Source: Paraburkholderia silviterrae (GTDB lineage: Bacteria; Pseudomonadota; Gammaproteobacteria; Burkholderiales; Burkholderiaceae). From it: a DNA stretch of 64,000 nt. The DNA is taken from positions 62,001 through 126,000 of the forward strand of contig NZ_SMRP01000012.1 in the NCBI RefSeq assembly GCF_004353915.1, read 5' to 3'. Shown in pieces: positions 1-7,915 of this stretch. A program made the translations under genes and the position numbers. The notes beneath the pieces were generated by a model. The model saw only the letters and a program-made list of their open reading frames with translations. It ran no database searches and was not told where the DNA came from. Positions within the stretch are counted from its first letter, which is position 1; each line of letters opens with the position of its first letter.

Positions 1-305
1 GAGGTGATAGCCCGGCCGGCCGGCATCCTGTCCTCCGCCTGGGCCCAGACGTTACACCGCGCGTAGTAGGTCGCGTAAGACGCAATGAAGGCGGGATCAA
101 AACGCACGTTTTCCATTAGCGCGCTCTCGCCGTCCCGCAGCACGACCGTCGAATCACTGAAATCGTGCATGAAGAGCACCGTGCCTTCGGCACCGACCGT
201 TGTCGCGAATCGGTCAAGAAAGTTGCGCCATTTCGACTGGTCAGTCGATGCGGCGTAGATCAGATGAATCAACGTGGAAAGCACTTCCGTGTCAATGCTG
301 CTCAT
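1..305 (-). CDS. LuxR-type transcriptional regulator, N-terminal part (cut by window edge)
   Basis: A minus-strand frame opens with ATG at 303-305 and stays open to base 1, giving 101 codons with no stop. The translation begins MSSIDTEVLSTLIHLIY and continues with FMHDFSDSTVVL and VRFDPAFIASYATYY. This resembles the N-terminal sensory domain of Burkholderiales helix-turn-helix regulators of the LuxR type, which carry their DNA-binding domain at the C terminus. That C-terminal part lies outside the window, so the family call rests on the N-terminal pattern only. Nothing shows which genes it controls. Confidence 0.6.
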   Translation of the reverse strand, partial: MSSIDTEVLSTLIHLIYAASTDQSKWRNFLDRFATTVGAEGTVLFMHDFSDSTVVLRDGESALMENVRFDPAFIASYATYYARCNVWAQAEDRMPAGRAIT

Positions 306-842
306 AGCGTGCTCCGTTTGCCTGTTGCGGTCGCGGCGTGCGTTGCATGAAACGCAATCCACCGACCGATGCAACGCCCCGTATCACCGACCCAACGAGA
401 TGAAATGATCGCAGCACAACACGTCGACTGAAGTGTCGACACACTAGCGACTGCGCGATATCCCCAGACAAATTCGCGCTTCAAAATCGACTTGGCAATA
501 CAGTTTAGTCTCGTTGGCCGCGTCGCTGCGGTTGTGGATCGCCTGAATTCCAGCCGCGCCATGCGACCGCGCAATATCATCTGTACTGACTCGTGAGTCT
601 CACATTATTCAACTGCCTTGATCGTCTATGCGGCGGACAAACTGATAGAAAACGCAATGTGCGACGCCACACACAGAACCACCGCACTCTACCCCAAATG
701 AGGCATGACACCGCAACGTTTGGGACGCAATATCTGCGTCAGGTAACAAGCCACAGAACGATGATGGAGGGCAATAGCTGCAGATAATGAAAAGCGCACC
801 TTATTGGGTATGCGAATATCTTGACGTTTGATGGAGGTTTGT
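306..842. other. Intergenic region, no supported gene
   Basis: About 540 bases separate two divergent genes. Short open frames exist on both strands, but none has a ribosome-binding site or recognisable protein character. The region probably holds the promoters of the LuxR-type gene (minus) and the small secreted-protein gene (plus). No clear sigma-70 box was assigned. Confidence 0.5.
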
Positions 843-1121
843 ATGTTTGGCAAGCTTGCAATAGTTTTCGCCATTTCGGTACTCACCGTATCGACTTCAT
901 ATGCTCAAAATGTGACGAATGGATCGGGAACTACCTCTGGCCGGGCGATTAATCAAAATTATAATGCTTTGTCTGGTGGCGCTTCTTATGATCCGCATGC
1001 TGATACGAGACAGGCGGACGCACAAGTAGGGGGAGCATATTCTCCGGATGGATTGATTCATACGGCGCCGAACGATAGTGCGCCAGTCACTGGAACGGTC
1101 AATGCGGGTGGCCTCCACTGA
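843..1121 (+). CDS. Small secreted protein of unknown function (92 aa)
   Basis: The start at 843 was chosen because GGAGG lies at 833-837 with a 5-base spacer; an ATG at 831 is in frame but has no such site. The first 21 residues (MFGKLAIVFAISVLTVSTSYA) form a typical Sec signal peptide with an A-x-A-like cleavage site. The mature part, about 71 residues, is rich in Gly, Asn, Ala and Asp and has no cysteine. Short Gly/Asn-rich exported proteins of this kind are common in Burkholderia and mostly uncharacterised. No function can be assigned. Confidence 0.6.
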   Translation: MFGKLAIVFAISVLTVSTSYAQNVTNGSGTTSGRAINQNYNALSGGASYDPHADTRQADAQVGGAYSPDGLIHTAPNDSAPVTGTVNAGGLH

Positions 1122-1172
1122 GGCCTGAAGAGAACTACAACCGTTTTTGTCGGATTCCATTCAGTTTCGTAA

Positions 1173-1197
1173 CGAGGCGCCCCCTTCCGGCGCCTCG
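1173..1197 (+). terminator. Hairpin downstream of small secreted-protein gene
   Basis: A perfect 9-bp stem (CGAGGCGCC / GGCGCCTCG) encloses a 7-base loop about 50 bases after the stop codon. Only a weak T-rich stretch follows, so it could act as a terminator or as an mRNA 3'-end stabiliser. Confidence 0.45.
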
Positions 1198-1248
1198 AAT
1201 GTTTAGCTATACGCGAAAACGACGGGAAACAGCGATTGAGGTGACGTC

Positions 1249-1584
1249 ATGAAGATTATTTTTGTATCGCCGAGACTATTTATTTTTCTGATGCTCGCTT
1301 TTGATGCTTGCTCGGCAACTGCTCAGTCTTCATCTCCTGATGCAAACAAATGCATTCAAATCGCAAACTTCGATGGCGAATCTGATTTTAGAATAAAAAA
1401 CATTTGCAACTATCCGATAAATATAACTTATTCGTTCTCGAAGAGTAAGCCATTCGCCGGCGGCTATTCGACCCTGCGTCCGAATGAAAAAACATTCGAG
1501 AGTTGCGGGAGTGACGAGACGATCGACGGATGGGCGTGCAAAGCCCCTGGCGTTCCTCAAACGTTACATGGTGGGTGTCTGTAA
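1249..1584 (+). CDS. Small secreted Cys-containing protein, unknown function (111 aa)
   Basis: The start has GAGGTG about 5 bases upstream of the ATG. Residues 1-26 form a signal peptide ending near SATAQ. The mature part holds five cysteines (in KCIQ, NICNY, ESCGS, WACKA and the C-terminal GGCL), which fits a disulfide-bonded periplasmic or extracellular protein. Codon use is more AT-rich than in the neighbouring metabolic genes (several AAA, AAT and ATA codons), suggesting a separate origin. The family was not recognised. Confidence 0.6.
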   Translation: MKIIFVSPRLFIFLMLAFDACSATAQSSSPDANKCIQIANFDGESDFRIKNICNYPINITYSFSKSKPFAGGYSTLRPNEKTFESCGSDETIDGWACKAPGVPQTLHGGCL

Positions 1585-2054
1585 GCTCTACCTGTTGTAT
1601 GCGAACCCACTATGAATTAGTAACCGGATACTGCCCTCGTTTGGGCGCCCACGGAGCGAGTCGGGTTCCGGTGCGCTTTGGGGCTTCCCACAACAGCGGT
1701 CATTCGGCGAGAACGATATACGTCATTCAACCAATGACCGCTTCGGCCGATGACCTGTCGTCGATCGACGGTACGGGATGGCCGCTCCTCCCCGATACCT
1801 ACTACGGCTCGAGAAGTAGCAACAGGACGACTATATTCCGTTCGCATTCGCGCCGAAGCCACCTGCCCTCCTCTGGGAGTCCGTCGCCCAGCAACGCAGC
1901 AGGCGTCCGGATCACCGACTCGCTCGGCATGCATGACGCGTGACGCTGTTCGCCATGCGAATCTCGACATTACAGATCCACTGCCAAGATCAGGCTAGCG
2001 GCTCCGACGGCAACAGCCGCCGTGCTTCATGCGCCTCGTGGGGGAAAAAGGCCC
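1585..2054. other. Intergenic region, no supported gene
   Basis: Open frames of up to 137 codons overlap here on both strands. They lack ribosome-binding sites, their products look like arbitrary high-GC translation, and none resembles a known family. Nothing else was identified. Confidence 0.4.
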
Positions 2055-2237
2055 TCAGGGCAGACGGTCACGAATGGCCAGCAGCAGATCGAGATGCCGG
2101 TCAACGAGCAACGGAATGGCCGATTCGCCGCTAATCCATCGACTGATGGTGCGGCGATCGTAGCCCGAATATTCCGCGAAAGTTGCCTGGGTCCAGCCGA
2201 GGCGGGCCAGCGCATATGAGAGGTCAGCTGGTTTCAT
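2055..2237 (-). CDS. Small helix-turn-helix DNA-binding protein (60 aa)
   Basis: The protein begins MKPADLSYALARLGWTQ. Residues about 12-40 form an Xre-type helix-turn-helix: a GWTQATFAEYSG helix, a turn, then DRRTISRWISGESAIP. Such single-domain proteins bind short palindromic operators, often in their own promoter. Two near-identical palindromes lie just upstream of this gene and are obvious candidate targets. An in-frame TTG at 2264 could extend the protein by nine residues, but it would lie inside one palindrome. The gene is divergent from the toxin-antitoxin operon that starts at 2560. Confidence 0.65.
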   Translation of the reverse strand: MKPADLSYALARLGWTQATFAEYSGYDRRTISRWISGESAIPLLVDRHLDLLLAIRDRLP

Positions 2238-2245
2238 GGCGATTT

Positions 2246-2291
2246 TGACGAAATGTCCCGTCAACAGACGATCTGGAGTGACATTTTGTCA
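2246..2291. promoter_or_regulatory. Pair of TGAC-AAA-TGTC palindromes, candidate operators
   Basis: TGACGAAATGTCC at 2246-2258 and TGACATTTTGTCA at 2279-2291 (TGACAAAATGTCA on the minus strand) share one motif in opposite orientations, 33 bases apart start to start. They sit immediately upstream of the HTH gene, as expected for an autoregulatory operator. The binding protein is inferred from position only. Confidence 0.45.
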
Positions 2292-2345
2292 TATCCGGCG
2301 GAGACTTCAAGCGTCAACCAATACCCAAGGACGGTTGGGGGGCTT

Positions 2346-2391
2346 GGGAAAAACGGGAAATCCCGGGAAAAATGGGAAAACATGCTATGAT
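2346..2391 (+). promoter_or_regulatory. Four phased GGGAAA repeats and an extended -10 box
   Basis: GGGAAA occurs at 2346, 2355, 2365 and 2374, spaced 9, 10 and 9 bases, close to one helical turn. The array ends just before TGCTATGAT (2383-2391), an extended -10 element. No good -35 box is present, which fits activation or repression by a protein bound to the phased repeats. The likely transcript covers the antitoxin-toxin pair from 2560. Confidence 0.4.
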
Positions 2392-2559
2392 TTTAGGCAT
2401 GGACCGGAAACGCTGATCCAGGGCAACCAGGCTGAAGCTTGCTTGCAGGGGCACTGCGGGCTGCCCCACCTGCCCTTTTTCACGGCCGCCGTGTCCGCCC
2501 CGAGTGCCGCATACTCTCGCCCGTCGGCACCTTCCCTGAATTGCTGAACAGGAGTGGAA

Positions 2560-3231
2560 ATGGAACTGGCAACCAAACGAAAGCCGGACTCCAAAGCGGA
2601 CCTGCGGGCGCTTGTGAACGGGCAGTACGTCGGTGATGCGCACGCCTTGATTGACAAGGTCGCAGCGGACCTGCTGGCAGGCGTACTGGCGCGGCTCAAA
2701 GCGAAATCCGGAGCCGAAGCCAAAGCGGGGCTCGTTAGCATCGCGACCCGCAAGGAGGTCGCGTCCCGGCTCGCCGATTGGCTCATAAAGGACAACGAAC
2801 ACGCAGGCGGTGCTGGCGCGTCCCGTTTGCCGGTCGCTAGATGGAGCCCTGAGGAAGTGATAGGACGTACCGGCATGTCGAAGAGCACGCTCTACCGTGG
2901 AGACCACACGCAGTTCTACAGCGTGGTTCCGATCGGAAAGAAGAACGGTCGCGCCTATCCTGTGTGGCAGTTCGTGGGCGACGTTCCTTCGCACCTGCCA
3001 GCCTTGCTTCAGATCCTTCAAGGCAATTCACGGATACAGGTCAACACCTTTTTCATGTCCGAACAGGACGCACTGAACGAGCTTTCACCGGCCGAAGTTC
3101 TGGCCGGGATGCCGTTCGAGGACCGTGAGCACGTGGCGCCGGAGCAAACCCGCATGCTCTCGCTACCCGTGAAGCAGCGGTTGGCCAAAATCAGCACGCT
3201 GGCCAGGATGGAGGCAGCTGGCTCGGAATGA
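2560..3231 (+). CDS. Antitoxin of an Xre/RES-type toxin-antitoxin pair (DUF2384-like)
   Basis: The start at 2560 follows GGAG (2551-2554) by 5 bases; a GTG at 2554 would overlap that site. The protein has about 223 residues. Its middle (WSPEEVIGRTGMSKSTLYRG) looks like a DNA-binding segment. The C-terminal FFMSEQDALNELSPAEVLAG matches the toxin-binding Xre/MbcA/ParS domain, where an 'L-x-x-LSPAEVL' helix is typical. The TGA stop overlaps the next ATG (ATGA), so the two are translationally coupled. In this family the antitoxin neutralises the partner and represses the operon. The protein is longer than many Xre antitoxins because of an N-terminal extension. Confidence 0.65.
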   Translation: MELATKRKPDSKADLRALVNGQYVGDAHALIDKVAADLLAGVLARLKAKSGAEAKAGLVSIATRKEVASRLADWLIKDNEHAGGAGASRLPVARWSPEEVIGRTGMSKSTLYRGDHTQFYSVVPIGKKNGRAYPVWQFVGDVPSHLPALLQILQGNSRIQVNTFFMSEQDALNELSPAEVLAGMPFEDREHVAPEQTRMLSLPVKQRLAKISTLARMEAAGSE

Positions 3232-3953
3232 CCAAGGCGCCGATGTCAAACAAAGAAGAAGTGAAATGCCAGTTGCCACGCGAACTGGAGGGCCTCGTCC
3301 CGACTGCAGGGCAGATCCTTAAAGCGCTCGGCGAGCAGAATTACACCTACGAAGCCGACAGGATTTTCGTGCGGGCGGTAGATGATCCTCGGTACGTCGG
3401 GACCGCGTCGCCTTTCAGGGCGCACCGGTTTGGTCCGCCCATAGAACTGGTCGGAGACGACGGCAAGCTGCCCTTCACCTGGGTCTATCTCGGAATGGAC
3501 AGCCTGGTCGCAGCGTGGGAGAGCCAACTGGTACTCAATAATCGCGGCGCCGGGAATGGATTTCACATCACCCGGAACGCCGAGGAAGTCGGTGTCCTCG
3601 CCTCAATCCAGTTCCCGCGGCCACTTGTCCTGTGGAACCTCGGCGAGGACCACAGCAGCCGGCTCGGATTCCAGGACGCGATTTCCGAGCGCGACCATGA
3701 AGCCTGTCAGTGGTTTGGATTACGCATGCGCGAAGCCATGCTCTTGATGCCGGAGGGGCAACGGCCCGACGGCTTCGTCTACCCTTCGCATCGGGTAAAG
3801 GGTTATCCGGCACTTGCACTGGCAGATTGGGCGGCAGCGGAATTATTTGCCGATGCCAAGATCACGATCGAGCAATTCGTCGATTCCGTGATCTATGCGC
3901 GATTTCGCGACGACCCCATGCGCACACCGCCGCCTGAGCTCGACGCGCGCTAG
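3228..3953 (+). CDS. RES-domain toxin (241 aa)
   Basis: The RES signature residues can be followed in order: Arg in IFVRAVDDPRY, Arg in AHRFGPP, Glu in YLGMDSLVAAWESQL, and Ser in GFVYPSHRVKG. RES toxins such as MbcT and ParT are known to consume NAD or ADP-ribosylate a target. The start overlaps the antitoxin stop by ATGA. The pairing with an Xre/DUF2384-like partner is the usual arrangement, so the likely role is plasmid maintenance or stress response. The exact biochemical activity is inferred from the family. Confidence 0.65.
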   Translation: MTKAPMSNKEEVKCQLPRELEGLVPTAGQILKALGEQNYTYEADRIFVRAVDDPRYVGTASPFRAHRFGPPIELVGDDGKLPFTWVYLGMDSLVAAWESQLVLNNRGAGNGFHITRNAEEVGVLASIQFPRPLVLWNLGEDHSSRLGFQDAISERDHEACQWFGLRMREAMLLMPEGQRPDGFVYPSHRVKGYPALALADWAAAELFADAKITIEQFVDSVIYARFRDDPMRTPPPELDAR

Positions 3954-4404
3954 GCTTCTGCTCACGCTTCAGCAATCAAGGCGCCCGCTCTCTTTGTGCA
4001 CGCGGCGTCGGGCAGTAGCCGGCCATCTACGGCCATTGGCGCGCGCTTTCACGCGGACATTCGAATGTCGGCTCCACCCGGACACCGGACCTTGGCACGG
4101 GGATCATGTCGGGCGCGTCGTCGGCCGTTGCCGTCGTTCTCCTAGCTCCCTCTCCGAACGAACTGAGTCACACGATGTTGCGTGTCCTGATAACCGCAAT
4201 TCGAGTATCGGCCACGGAGACGTAGACCGCTGCGAGTTTCTGACCAATGCATGCGCATGGCCCATTGACGCCCAGCCGACATTAAACGATCGGCGATGAC
4301 GCGTTCGCATTCAGACAAGCTGACCACAATCCGGGAAAATCAGTGCACAGAGTGAATCGATCCTATCGCCAGCCGCTCTTCAGTTGTTGGTGTCGCTTTT
4401 CCAT
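3954..4404. other. Intergenic region, no supported gene
   Basis: About 450 bases between the toxin gene and the porin terminator. Short frames are present on both strands without ribosome-binding sites or recognisable products. Confidence 0.4.
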
Positions 4405-4435
4405 CGCAATACCCTAAACAAGTCAGGGTATTGCG
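4405..4435 (-). terminator. Hairpin downstream of the porin gene
   Basis: A perfect 11-bp stem (CGCAATACCCT / AGGGTATTGCG) with a 9-base loop lies about 40 bases beyond the porin stop. There is no long T-run on the minus strand, and a short TTT follows on the plus strand, so it may work weakly in either direction. Confidence 0.5.
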
Positions 4436-4476
4436 TTTCAGATTTGAGACTTCGCTGTGTTAACTAAGGCGTCACT

Positions 4477-5649
4477 TTAGAACTTTAGGCGGATGCCGAC
4501 GCGAGCCGTGAACTGACGGTCGTTCGCCGACGGCGCCAGGTTGGTGATCGCTGCGACCGCCGAGTGGTTAGTCGAATCCGTACCCGAAGCCTTCTGGTAC
4601 ACGCCGATGAGGTACAGGTCGGTGCGCTTCGACAAGAAGTAGTCTGCGCCCGCCGAGAACTGGTAGTACTTCGCGCCCGCGTTGCTCTTGCCGTTTGCTT
4701 CGGCAACCTCACTACCCTTCGTGTAGTCAAACGCTGTGCCCAGCAATAGGGCCGGCGTCAACTGGTACCGGAAGTTGATTTCGGCGTTGTTGAATGTGGC
4801 CGTATCGCCACGCTGGAAGGCGGACGCGCCGTTTGAGCCGAGGTCCATGAACTTGATGTTCGAGTACGTTGCACCGATGGTTGCCGCACCGAACGTGTAA
4901 GCACCACCCGTACCGATCACCTGGTACGTGTTAGCCGACTGGAAGCCTGCATAAACAGGCGTCGTAACCGGCAACGTCCCAGTCGCTGTCGTGCCGTTGC
5001 CGAACAGGCCGTTCGGACTCGACGGAGTGCGTGCGTTCAGGTAACCCACACCGAGAACCAGCGGACCGTTGGTATAGCCAGCACCCAACGACCAGATCTG
5101 GTTCTGCGAGAAGTTGCCAGCCACGCCACCGAAGCTGTATGTGCCGCCGAGCGTCAGGCCGCCGTAGTTTGCGCTTGTGTACTTGACCGTATTGTTCGTG
5201 CGATACGAGTTGTTGAAGTTGTCCACGTCGCCCGGGTGAGCAGAGATGTAGCCGCCCCACTGGTCGCCCGCTTCCAGCGGACCGACGTAGTCGACGACGG
5301 AGTCGTACTGACGACCCAGCGTGACCGTACCGAACTGGCTCGACAGGCCGACGTAGGCTTGACGGCCGAATTCCAGACCGCCTTGACCCAGCTTGCCAGT
5401 AGTCGGGTCAAAACCGTTTTCGAGCACGAAGATAGCCTTCAGACCACCGCCGAGGTCTTCCGTGCCGCGCACGCCCCAACGGGTGCCCTGCATTGCGCCG
5501 CTCGACAGGTTGTACAGGTGCTTGCCACCCGAATTGGTGGTGATGTTGACGTCTTCGTCAATGATACCGTACAGGGTCACGCTGCTCTGCGCATGAGCAA
5601 CGCCTGCGAATACGCTCAGTGCTGCAAGAGCGAGAAGCGACTTTTTCAT
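4477..5649 (-). CDS. Outer-membrane porin, Burkholderiales trimeric type (390 aa)
   Basis: The protein starts MKKSLLALAALSVFAGVAHA, a classic signal peptide, and then has SSVTLYGIIDEDVN, the first strand of the Gram-negative porin family of beta-proteobacteria. Further hallmarks are SRWGVRG-like RWGVRGTEDLGGGLKAIF, FGRQAYVGLSSQFGTVTLGRQYD, and a C-terminal strand ending in phenylalanine (RVGIRLKF), needed for BAM-dependent insertion. The length of about 390 residues is usual for 16-stranded general porins. It would give small hydrophilic solutes access to the periplasm. It sits beside two catabolic clusters, which suggests but does not prove a role in substrate entry. Confidence 0.92.
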   Translation of the reverse strand: MKKSLLALAALSVFAGVAHAQSSVTLYGIIDEDVNITTNSGGKHLYNLSSGAMQGTRWGVRGTEDLGGGLKAIFVLENGFDPTTGKLGQGGLEFGRQAYVGLSSQFGTVTLGRQYDSVVDYVGPLEAGDQWGGYISAHPGDVDNFNNSYRTNNTVKYTSANYGGLTLGGTYSFGGVAGNFSQNQIWSLGAGYTNGPLVLGVGYLNARTPSSPNGLFGNGTTATGTLPVTTPVYAGFQSANTYQVIGTGGAYTFGAATIGATYSNIKFMDLGSNGASAFQRGDTATFNNAEINFRYQLTPALLLGTAFDYTKGSEVAEANGKSNAGAKYYQFSAGADYFLSKRTDLYLIGVYQKASGTDSTNHSAVAAITNLAPSANDRQFTARVGIRLKF

Positions 5650-6150
5650 CGAATGATCTCCAGGGGATTATTATTGGCAATGGGGGCTGCTGCCGCTCTG
5701 GTGGACACCCTGTCAAAGTGTGAAGGTGAAATCGTAGGTGGCAGTTGGCAACGAGATGAGTATTCAACTGGGAGTTGGATTAATCGTGCCCTCCATGCAA
5801 TTTCTGGTGGTTTGATAGGCAAAAACAAAATCGATCAACAATTTTCGGATTCTTCTGCTGTGTGAAAACTGCGGAGCCGCAGAGCCTTGCTGCAAGCGGC
5901 GCTGCGAGCGATTACTGCCGGATATTGCATGGCGGGTACGACTACTCCTCATTGCATCGCTATACCTTTCGCGCCGCCATGCGGTCAGTGATTACTCGTG
6001 TGTAACAGTCATCCGATGCGCCTTTTCCAGCACCTCCCGATCGGTCGTCACGATGAGGCACGCATTGCCGGTACAACGATGCGTTAATGCTATTTACTTC
6101 GGATTGCTTATCACATCGAAGACTGATTATTTGACTGAACGGCTGATTAT
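5650..6150. other. Porin upstream region, no gene
   Basis: About 500 bases upstream of the porin, relatively AT-rich near 5800-5870. It should hold the porin promoter and leader. Frames read here are continuations of shadows, and none has coding character. Confidence 0.45.
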
Positions 6151-7536
6151 CTAACGTAACGCATGGACTCTGGTCTGCTTCATGGCATAGTTCAGCGCGC
6201 CAGTGACGGCGATATTGACGGCCAGGCAAAGCAGCCCCAGATTGAAGCCACCGAGATCGACATTTGTCGTGTAGAGGATTACCGCCAGGATCTGGCCGAT
6301 CAAAATACCCAACGCAACGGCGGCTGGTTTGACTCGAAGAGAAAACAGAATGACCATCACGCCGGGGAAAAACTGCGTCACACCGTAATACGTCGTATTG
6401 ATCAGCGTGAGCATCAGATTTGGCGTCAGCAGCGTCATCGAGATCGATATGAGCAGATAGAAGACAATCACCATCTTCGCGCTGGCTTTTTGCTTGCTTT
6501 CGGGCATATGCGGCAATAGATTGCGCGTCACAATCGGGCCGATAGCCAAGCAGAGCCCCGTCAGGACCAGCAAGCCGGAAAGCGATGCGGCGGCCGCCAC
6601 CAAGCCCAGCAGCCAGCCGGGCAGCAAGCGGATCGCAGCTGCAAAAAATGCCTCGTTCGGCGACGCCAGGTGCAGATTCTCGCTGATCGCGTAGTACGCG
6701 GCGATGACCAAAAACGGGTACATCAGCATGTACAGTGGCATAACCACCTGCGTGCGCCGGATCGTGTTCGCGCTTTTTGCCGTGAAAAAAAACTGCACGG
6801 CGATCGGCATCACATAGAACCCCAGCGACTGGAACAGCATGGTACTCATCGAGAACCGTAATTGCTCGGTGTTCATGCGATTACTGACATGAAGACTCGC
6901 TGCGTGGAATACCTCGACGACACCAGTCGCCCTGGAGACAGCGAGCCCGGTGATCACGATGGCGACGACCATCAGCACGTCTTTCAGAACGGCAACGTAG
7001 GCGGACGATCGCACTCCCGAGATCGCGACATAGGTGAACGCGAGGGCAGCCGCTATGATGACCAAATACAACGGCTGGAAATCCCAACCCAAGCCTTTGA
7101 GAGCGGCAATCAACCCTGTGAATTGCAATTGCCCAAAAGGGAGCAGAAACAGAATTGACGAAACCGCCACGACGAGTTCGACTGTCCGGCTCTTATAGTG
7201 ACCTTTAAACAGGTCCGCCAAGGTGATGGCGTTGAAGCGTTGGCCGGCTTGCCATAGTTTCGGTCCGATGAAATAGCCTACTGGATAGGCCAGCAGGATA
7301 TAGCCCAGGAACCAGATGCCGTAGCTCGGACCTTTGGCATAGATGCCGCCTGGAAAGCCGACCATCGTGCCGATACTGTAAATCTCCCCCGCAGCCAGAA
7401 AAAACACGAGGAATGCGCCAAACTGGCGCGACGCGACGAAGAAGTCGTGGACGCTTTGTGCGCCGCGCCCCTTTTTCGAGCGTATCGCGAGATACAGCGA
7501 AAAAACAATGAAGCCAAGAAAGACGGCGGTCGACAT
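6151..7536 (-). CDS. Sodium:solute symporter family permease (461 aa)
   Basis: A strongly hydrophobic protein with about a dozen membrane segments. SSS-family features include SVHDFFVASRQFGAF near the N terminus, GEIYSIGTMVGFPGGIYAKG, and a long membrane stretch containing VVAAAASLSGLLVLTGL. SSS proteins couple inward sodium flow to uptake of organic acids, amino acids or related solutes. The small DUF3311-like gene lies just upstream in the same orientation, the usual partner for this subgroup, and an amidase follows further upstream. The substrate cannot be read from sequence; an amide or its carboxylic product is a reasonable guess from context. Confidence 0.85.
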   Translation of the reverse strand: MSTAVFLGFIVFSLYLAIRSKKGRGAQSVHDFFVASRQFGAFLVFFLAAGEIYSIGTMVGFPGGIYAKGPSYGIWFLGYILLAYPVGYFIGPKLWQAGQRFNAITLADLFKGHYKSRTVELVVAVSSILFLLPFGQLQFTGLIAALKGLGWDFQPLYLVIIAAALAFTYVAISGVRSSAYVAVLKDVLMVVAIVITGLAVSRATGVVEVFHAASLHVSNRMNTEQLRFSMSTMLFQSLGFYVMPIAVQFFFTAKSANTIRRTQVVMPLYMLMYPFLVIAAYYAISENLHLASPNEAFFAAAIRLLPGWLLGLVAAAASLSGLLVLTGLCLAIGPIVTRNLLPHMPESKQKASAKMVIVFYLLISISMTLLTPNLMLTLINTTYYGVTQFFPGVMVILFSLRVKPAAVALGILIGQILAVILYTTNVDLGGFNLGLLCLAVNIAVTGALNYAMKQTRVHALR

Positions 7537-7554
7537 GTGAGTGCTCCTGCGGAT

Positions 7555-7764
7555 TCAACTGTTTTGGGGATACGCATCGTCGGCGTGGCGGTCGAACAGG
7601 CACCAGCACGCCAGCAGGCAGCCCGACGTCAGTACGAACCACGCAAAGATCCACGCATAGATAAAGGGGACGCCCAGCACGAACGTATCCACGGAGGCAA
7701 TCCACGGCAGCATGCCAATCACGCCGATATAAGGAATGCCAATTCCAATAAAGAATTTGAGCAT
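7555..7764 (-). CDS. Small membrane protein, DUF3311-like symporter partner (69 aa)
   Basis: The start at 7764 (MLKFFIGIGIPYIGV) follows GGAGA by a short spacer. Two membrane segments are visible, about residues 5-25 and 32-55, with LPWIASVDTFVLGVPF between them. This is the pattern of the DUF3311 proteins encoded immediately upstream of SSS symporters. It is separated from the symporter by 18 bases and is probably co-translated. Its role, possibly an accessory subunit, is not established. Confidence 0.75.
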   Translation of the reverse strand: MLKFFIGIGIPYIGVIGMLPWIASVDTFVLGVPFIYAWIFAWFVLTSGCLLACWCLFDRHADDAYPQNS

Positions 7765-7915
7765 TGTGTCTCCATCTGTTTTGAACATTTTATGAATTGC
7801 TATTAGCGAACCAGCGTCGGATCCGGTGTCTCGCTTACTTCCGTTCGTTGATATTCATACTGCTCTCCTGACATGGATTGCAGATCCCTTGCGCTGGCCT
7901 TGCACTGGAACAGGT

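Noticed and set aside
1530-1970. Overlapping frames of 137 and 117 codons on opposite strands
   Set aside because: Neither has a ribosome-binding site or protein-like pattern; high GC alone explains the open frames.
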